Positions 59,555-64,000 of a DNA stretch of 64,000 bases are shown here, piece after piece; positions within the stretch are counted from its first letter, which is position 1; each line of letters opens with the position of its first letter. The DNA comes from Halomonas sp. A40-4. Lineage in GTDB: Bacteria; Pseudomonadota; Gammaproteobacteria; Pseudomonadales; Halomonadaceae. The position numbers were made by a program, and so were the translations under genes. The stretch is taken from contig NZ_CP065230.1 of NCBI RefSeq assembly GCF_015767635.1, positions 1,178,001-1,242,000 of the forward strand. Reading direction: 5' to 3'. A model generated the notes under the pieces. The model did no database searches and had not been told where the DNA came from. It was given only the letters and a program-made list of their open reading frames with translations.

Positions 59555-60772
59555 TCAGATCACCTGGTCGTCGCGTAGGGCGGCGAGTGCATTGGTATCG
59601 AGATCAAGCCAGTCGGACAGGATGGTCTCGGTGTGCTCGCCTAAGACGGGGCCAACGTGACGTACACTTCCCGGGGTTCTGGATAGTCGCGGAAAAACGT
59701 TCTGCATTGGCAGGGGGTTGCCGTGGTGATCGGAGACTTCGACAATGGCTTCACGCGCCTTGAAATGCGGGTCATCGAGCATGTCGGGCGCGTTGTAGAC
59801 CAAGCCAGCGGGGACGCCCGCGTCAGCGAGAATATCAACGACGTGCTGAGCGTCGTGCTGGCGTGTCCAGGCTGCCACAAGGTCATCGATGGCCTGCTGA
59901 TGCTCGCCGCGCGCCCGGTGCGTGGCGTAATCAGGATGATCTGCCAAGCTTGGCTGGCCCATCGCTTGGCAAAGGCGAGCGAAGACGGTGTCTTGGTTGG
60001 CGCCAATGATGACGTCCCGCCCGTCCCGCGCCGGGTAGGCATTGGAGGGCGCGATTCCCGCCAGAAAGCTGCCGCTGCGCTCGCGAACCTTGCCGGCACG
60101 TGCGAATTCAGGAATGAGGCTTTCCATCATCGCCAATACGGATTCGAAAATGCTGCTGTCGACCACTTGGCCGTGCCCAGTGCGTTCACGCTGGTGGAGG
60201 GCCATCATGGTGCCGAGGGCGGCATGCAAACCTGCCAGTGTGTCACCGATTGAAATGCCGACGCGGACCGGAGGTCGATCCGGATAGCCGCTCAAATAGC
60301 GTAACCCGCCCATGGCCTCGCAGACTGAGGCGAAACCGGCTCTTGTGGAATAGGGCCCATCCTGGCCGAAGCCGGTAACCCGGACCATCACCAAGCCTGG
60401 GTTGTCCTGGGAGAGCACGTCGTAAGAGAGCCCCCATCGTTCCATCGTGCCGGGGCGGAAATTTTCAATAATGACGTCGGCGTTTTTGGCCAATTCACGC
60501 AATACTTCTTGTCCACGTGCTTGGCGAAGATCCAGGGTAAGTGACTGTTTGTTGCGGCCAATGACATTCCACCAGAGGGGCTCGCCCGTCTCATTATCCG
60601 CTGCCCCCCACTGGCGCATGGCGTCACCTTTGCCAGGCGGCTCGACCTTAATGACCTGGGCGCCGAAGTCAGCCAGTACCTGGCCGCAGTAGGGCCCGGC
60701 AATCAGCTGACCGAGTTCCAGTACCTTGATATCGTTCAGGGGCGTTGAGGGTTGGGCTTCGTTTTTAATCAT
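59555..60772 (-). CDS. Class III (CaiB/BaiF) acyl-CoA transferase
   Basis: 405 residues. N-terminal LNDIKVLELGQLIAGPYCGQ near 12-31, IKVEPPGKGDAMRQWG, the interlaced-fold core and the active-site Asp in RVGISIGDTLAGLHAALG near 167-184, then MMALHQRERTGHGQVVDSS. It moves CoA from a donor such as succinyl-CoA or acetyl-CoA to a carboxylate. First structural gene of the TRAP/HMG-CoA lyase block, so it most likely activates the imported acid. Confidence 0.9.
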   Translation of the reverse strand: MIKNEAQPSTPLNDIKVLELGQLIAGPYCGQVLADFGAQVIKVEPPGKGDAMRQWGAADNETGEPLWWNVIGRNKQSLTLDLRQARGQEVLRELAKNADVIIENFRPGTMERWGLSYDVLSQDNPGLVMVRVTGFGQDGPYSTRAGFASVCEAMGGLRYLSGYPDRPPVRVGISIGDTLAGLHAALGTMMALHQRERTGHGQVVDSSIFESVLAMMESLIPEFARAGKVRERSGSFLAGIAPSNAYPARDGRDVIIGANQDTVFARLCQAMGQPSLADHPDYATHRARGEHQQAIDDLVAAWTRQHDAQHVVDILADAGVPAGLVYNAPDMLDDPHFKAREAIVEVSDHHGNPLPMQNVFPRLSRTPGSVRHVGPVLGEHTETILSDWLDLDTNALAALRDDQVI

Positions 60773-60814
60773 TGTTGTTGTGATGCCTCTATTGAATGAA
60801 TGGATGGATGCTCG

Positions 60815-61510
60815 CTAAGACTCGGCAGAATCGGAAAAGCGGCCATTTAACGACTTGGCAGCGAGTAGGTGAGCGCTCATGATTTGTTCGGCCCATAGAG
60901 GGCTACCCACCTTAATGGCCTCCAGAATCTCTCGGTGATGGCGCATACTCCGGCGCAGGCTGGCCAGGTCGTAGTGACTAAAATTACGTCTGATGACCGA
61001 GGTGCGAACCACACTTTCCAACACGGCACCCAGGCGCTGGTTTCCGCTCGCGTGGATCAGTTCGCGGTGAAACTCATGATTGATGGAGGCGATTTCATTA
61101 CGTATGGATGGCGTCGTATCGGCCATCTCGGTGAGCTGTTCCATGTGGGAAGCCATCGCTTCGAGTTTGGTAAGGCATTCCCTGGTCATGCGCTCGCTTG
61201 CCATGCGAACCGCCATGGGTTCCAGTACAAGGCGTAGTTCAAAGACCTCACGGGCATCCTTTTCGGTCCAGGCCGTCACACGAGACCCGTGATGGGGAAT
61301 CATCTCGAGCCAACCTTCCGACACCAGTTCGCGGAGGGCCTCACGGACAGGCGTTCTGCTCACGTCGAGTTCACGGGCAATATTCGCTTCCCGAATGTAC
61401 TCATGAGCCTGGTAGTGCCCATCTAAAATCCGCTGTTTGATGACCTCATGCACCTTGGTCGTCGCTGTCTGGACCACGGAAGCAGGTGCTATGCGAGCGG
61501 TGTTTGCCAT
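60815..61510 (-). CDS. GntR-family regulator, FCD subgroup
   Basis: 231 residues. Winged helix: ILDGHYQAHEYIREANIARE then LDVSRTPVREALRELVSEGW near 50-69; FCD domain with ELRLVLEPMAVRMASERMT and INHEFHRELIHASGN, including metal-type His residues. Upstream of the CoA-transferase gene on the same strand, it likely controls the whole block and itself through the repeats at 61525 and 61587. Confidence 0.9.
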   Translation of the reverse strand: MANTARIAPASVVQTATTKVHEVIKQRILDGHYQAHEYIREANIARELDVSRTPVREALRELVSEGWLEMIPHHGSRVTAWTEKDAREVFELRLVLEPMAVRMASERMTRECLTKLEAMASHMEQLTEMADTTPSIRNEIASINHEFHRELIHASGNQRLGAVLESVVRTSVIRRNFSHYDLASLRRSMRHHREILEAIKVGSPLWAEQIMSAHLLAAKSLNGRFSDSAES

Positions 61511-61524
61511 CTGGATTCCTAAAA

Positions 61525-61533
61525 TTGTATGCA
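61525..61533. promoter_or_regulatory. FCD-GntR operator-like repeat TTGTATGCA, copy 1
   Basis: Fifteen bases upstream of the gntR start. Same 9-mer as at 61587-61595, 62 bases apart (about six helical turns). TTGTATnCAA-type palindromes are the usual operators of FCD regulators. Confidence 0.55.
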
Positions 61534-61586
61534 GTTTTGAATCTAGATGAGTAATTAGCGCTCAGAAATTAAACTTTTGTCTATTG

Positions 61587-61595
61587 TTGTATGCA
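61587..61595. promoter_or_regulatory. FCD-GntR operator-like repeat TTGTATGCAA, copy 2
   Basis: Here the palindrome is better: ATTGT-style flank and TTGTATGCAA with matching TTG/CAA ends. In the intergenic region between the gntR gene and the exported-protein gene at 61748. Confidence 0.55.
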
Positions 61596-61747
61596 ATCTT
61601 GGGGTTTTGAATGAAATCAAGGAGATTGTCGTCATCACAAGTATTAGACAATTGAGCGTTGACCCCCTCACTAAAGGCACCTAGTTTTTTTACATCTAAC
61701 GGGTGACCACTGCTCTAGCGATCCGAGCTTTCGAGGGTAGGAAAACC

Positions 61748-63583
61748 ATGTATCGGACACTCAATGCTACCTGTCGGCTTATCTCCTTACCTCTTTGGCT
61801 CTGCACTGCCACCACGGTGTTTGCTCAGGATGCGGTTAGCGCAGATGACGTAATGGATATCCAGGAAATCGAACGCATTGCCGACATGGCGCGAGCGGGA
61901 AGCGACCCGCGAATAACGGCGAGTAGTGTCGATAAAAGTGGCCGTGACGAGAATCGCACGAACGCCACTCCGCCAGTTCTCGTATCCATCCAAGGTGACC
62001 CCGCTTTTGTCTACACGCGTGGCGCTAACTACGATGTGCCTGAGGGAGAGCCGGAATTTGTGATGCGTTGCCGCGGCGATGGCATCATCGATATGACCAG
62101 CATCGTCTCACAGTTGATGGACGACCCTCTGGAACTGAGCGCTGACGACGAGTATTCACTCCACATTCGTCCTTACGGTCAAGACCACGAATTGACGATG
62201 CCGGTAGCGCTGGGGGAGCGCTTTCCCAGTCATCGCCATGTGGTTCGCGTGACGGGGTCGGCACGCGCTGACGCCCCCTTCTTTACTCACTTGAAGGGCA
62301 CCACCAATTTTTCCTATCAGTTGAAAAGAAATGGCGCGTTCTTGCCCATGACCGGCGGCCTTGATTTCAGCACGTTTCGCGCGGATGTGGAGCCACTATT
62401 GGCGTATTGCCGCGCTGGTAAGCCGAATCCACTAAAACGCATCGATCTCGACGCGACCGTGATTGCTGAGAATGACCCAGGATCGGCGGAGGCGCCCGCC
62501 GAGCTTGATTTGTCATTCCTGGACCAGAGCCAGGCGCGAACCTTCCAGCGGATTTATGAGGGTCGGCGGGCCTCTTCGGAGTCGTCGCTACGGGCTCGGA
62601 TGCTCAACTATATGGCGTTCCACCTTGCTTACTGGGAGGGCTGTGCCACGGCCACTGACGAGCCGATGTCTTCCTATACGACGACGCCTCTTGCCGAGGT
62701 TCAGACGATGAGCCTCCTTGATGACGATTTTGCGCCGTTTGTCCTCACGGCCTCTACCTATGAGGACGTCAGCAGAGAAATATATGACAGCGAGCTGCGA
62801 AACGATTTCTCGTTCAGCGTTTTATCTCAGCGGTTCGATGAATTGCGTCAGAGGCAGCAGGAAGGCTTTATCGATGTGTTCACCCATCACGGCTGCTCGG
62901 GAGAGGTGTTCGATAGGCTCCGGCAGAATATTCGTGAAGACCTTCCTTGGTACGATTACACCGATGGGCGCCGTGATGTCGTGGTCGATTTCGGAGGGCG
63001 GCAGTTCGACCTGCAGCTGTCGCAACCGATCGATATCGCGCTGGCTCGAAACCCCGATGGTGCGCCTACGCCCGAGCCCGCGCTGACGCCTGAACGGCCT
63101 GCATCGGTGGTCGATCCTGGCGTGCCGTCGCTGGCAAGTCGTTTCACACCGAATGCACAGGACATCCAGAACGCGATTCAGACAAGGGTCGATGTCGCTT
63201 TCCAGCGGCTGGATGCGATGGGCGACCAATGCAACACCTATCGCCGGGACAACAATCCTGTGGCAGCAATGATGTGCCTGTTCTCCGGAGGCGGTGCGAT
63301 GAACTCAAGCACCGGTAATATGCGCATCACATCTGTCAGCCTGGATCACTGCCTGCGTATGAAGGACCCTGACGTATCGGCCTATTGTCGGTATCGCGCC
63401 GATATGTCGATGACAGGGTCAGGCATGATGGGTCAGGTCGCGTCGCTCGTGAATGCGGCAAGCGCTTTCAATCAGTGGACCTGGGCCTCGTTTCGTCAAG
63501 ACGGGCAGACCTGGCAACTGGTGGAAACATGGGAAAATTGCCGGATCGACGACAATATCTTGCGCTGCACAAGCCGACGCTAG
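61748..63583 (+). CDS. Large exported protein of unknown function
   Basis: 611 residues from ATG 61748 (GGGTAGGAAAACC upstream), starting with a clear signal peptide (MYRTLNATCRLISLPLWLCT, ending near FAQDA). No family recognised. The mature part looks like a secreted, mostly soluble domain protein: a beta-rich first third (FVMRCRGDGIIDMTSIVSQL), a helical middle (FLDQSQARTFQRIYEGRRAS; FHLAYWEGCATATDEP), a Pro-rich linker near residue 465-480 (PTPEPALTPERPAS), and a C-terminal domain with several Cys (GDQCNTYRRDN; CLRMKDPDVSAYCRYRADMS; ENCRIDDNILRCTSRR), probably in disulfides. No membrane anchor. Followed 15 bases later by another exported gene. Confidence 0.75.
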   Translation: MYRTLNATCRLISLPLWLCTATTVFAQDAVSADDVMDIQEIERIADMARAGSDPRITASSVDKSGRDENRTNATPPVLVSIQGDPAFVYTRGANYDVPEGEPEFVMRCRGDGIIDMTSIVSQLMDDPLELSADDEYSLHIRPYGQDHELTMPVALGERFPSHRHVVRVTGSARADAPFFTHLKGTTNFSYQLKRNGAFLPMTGGLDFSTFRADVEPLLAYCRAGKPNPLKRIDLDATVIAENDPGSAEAPAELDLSFLDQSQARTFQRIYEGRRASSESSLRARMLNYMAFHLAYWEGCATATDEPMSSYTTTPLAEVQTMSLLDDDFAPFVLTASTYEDVSREIYDSELRNDFSFSVLSQRFDELRQRQQEGFIDVFTHHGCSGEVFDRLRQNIREDLPWYDYTDGRRDVVVDFGGRQFDLQLSQPIDIALARNPDGAPTPEPALTPERPASVVDPGVPSLASRFTPNAQDIQNAIQTRVDVAFQRLDAMGDQCNTYRRDNNPVAAMMCLFSGGGAMNSSTGNMRITSVSLDHCLRMKDPDVSAYCRYRADMSMTGSGMMGQVASLVNAASAFNQWTWASFRQDGQTWQLVETWENCRIDDNILRCTSRR

Positions 63584-63598
63584 ACGGGGAGGTATGCC

Positions 63599-64000
63599 AT
63601 GCTCGCTACTCGGTCGCTGCCACTTATCCTGGCCATCGGTCTGGTCATGGCCCCAACCCCCGCTGCCGCCTTCTTTTTCGGCATCGGTTTTAGCCTGCCG
63701 CCCCCCGCCATTCAGGCCAACCTGGACATCCCTTTCTTCGAGGAGAGTGAAGCCGAACTTGTCCTGCGCTTCAATCCGGGGTCTGAGGCGGTTGCCGACC
63801 CGGCGATTCGGGATGTCGTCGCAGCCGTCATGTTGTTGGGTATCGCGGACGAGGCGATTTTTCCGCGCACCGCTGGGTCATCGAACCTCGAACTCTCTGC
63901 ACCGGCCTTCACGGGGCCGATTACTGAGTACCGTAAGGCGCTCGCCGATTTCGACGGTCCTGACGCCTCGATTGCAGCCTTGGCGGATGCCTCTGGCATG
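63599..64000 (+). CDS. Exported protein of unknown function (3' end cut by window edge)
   Basis: 134 open codons to the right edge. ATG at 63599 follows GGGGAGGTATGCC. The N-terminus MLATRSLPLILAIGLVMAPT and a Pro/Ala end near PAAAFFFG form a signal peptide. The visible part (FFEESEAELVLRFNPGSEAV, later FPRTAGSSNLELSAPAF) matches nothing I recognise. Close spacing to the preceding exported gene indicates one operon. Confidence 0.7.
   Translation, partial: MLATRSLPLILAIGLVMAPTPAAAFFFGIGFSLPPPAIQANLDIPFFEESEAELVLRFNPGSEAVADPAIRDVVAAVMLLGIADEAIFPRTAGSSNLELSAPAFTGPITEYRKALADFDGPDASIAALADASGM

Noticed and set aside
1..64000. tRNA, rRNA, CRISPR arrays, prophage attachment sites
   Set aside because: No cloverleaf, rRNA-like block, regularly spaced repeats or integrase gene was noticed on either strand.

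Overview
The window reads as a carbon-scavenging, accessory-rich stretch of a gammaproteobacterial chromosome. It is probably from a moderate halophile of the Halomonadaceae (Halomonas/Chromohalobacter type). This is inference from the very acidic exported binding proteins, the density of TRAP and tripartite tricarboxylate (TTT) transporters, an orphan betaine-type binding protein, and overall gene style. No rRNA, tRNA or CRISPR was seen. Both edges cut genes.

Layout. 1-1.4 kb: a ribose-type ABC binding protein (cut at the left edge) and a polyol-type SDR, each behind the same LacI-like operator. 1.6-2.6 kb: azlC-azlD branched-chain amino acid exporter. 2.8-7.7 kb: a TRAP transporter with an internal TetR gene and a metal-dependent amidohydrolase. 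8-14.7 kb: a LysR regulator divergent from a TTT transporter (TctC-TctB-TctA) and two M20 peptidase-family amidohydrolases. 15-25 kb: KGSA dehydrogenase, an AraD1-family dehydratase and a TRAP system, divergent from a UxaA-family sugar-acid dehydratase and a GntR regulator with two winged-helix domains. Decayed copies of a GntR gene and of araD1 follow. 25-33.3 kb: an LDH2-type dehydrogenase, two 3-hydroxyisobutyrate dehydrogenase-like genes, a second TTT transporter, an Fe-alcohol dehydrogenase and an atypical SDR. 33.4-33.8 kb: a dead IS3-type orfA. 33.9-44.5 kb: a minus-strand catabolic block with a ribose-type ABC importer, a HisD-family dehydrogenase, a LacI regulator, an unknown small protein, a metallo-beta-lactamase-fold hydrolase, an HADH-like dehydrogenase and an SDR. 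44.7-50.7 kb: an enolase-superfamily enzyme, Fe-ADH, ALDH and two LysR genes. 50.7-53.9 kb: an Fe(II)/2OG oxygenase, a DddP-like M24 protein and an orphan glycine-betaine-type binding protein. 54.1-61.5 kb: an MFS carrier, HMG-CoA lyase, an aconitase-family remnant, a TRAP transporter, a class III CoA-transferase and an FCD GntR regulator. 61.7-64 kb: two exported proteins that I do not recognise.

How the genes work together. Most blocks follow one plan: a high-affinity importer, a short set of dehydrogenases, dehydratases or hydrolases, and a local regulator. The 15-22 kb block forms a plausible complete non-phosphorylative route: pentonate, then 2-keto-3-deoxypentonate, then 2-oxoglutarate semialdehyde, then 2-oxoglutarate. 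An unusual 28-bp perfect palindrome sits in its divergent promoter. A close relative of that palindrome, with the same promoter geometry on both strands, sits in the divergent promoter of the TTT/Fe-ADH block 10 kb away, so the two blocks are probably one regulon. Another LacI-type operator (GAATTTAAAACGTTTGCAT) is repeated in front of the ABC ATPase and the binding protein of the 34-44 kb block. The most novel-looking items are the shared palindrome with its tandem-winged-helix regulator, the DddP-like/2OG-oxygenase/betaine-binding group with a changed active site, and the unknown exported pair at the right edge.
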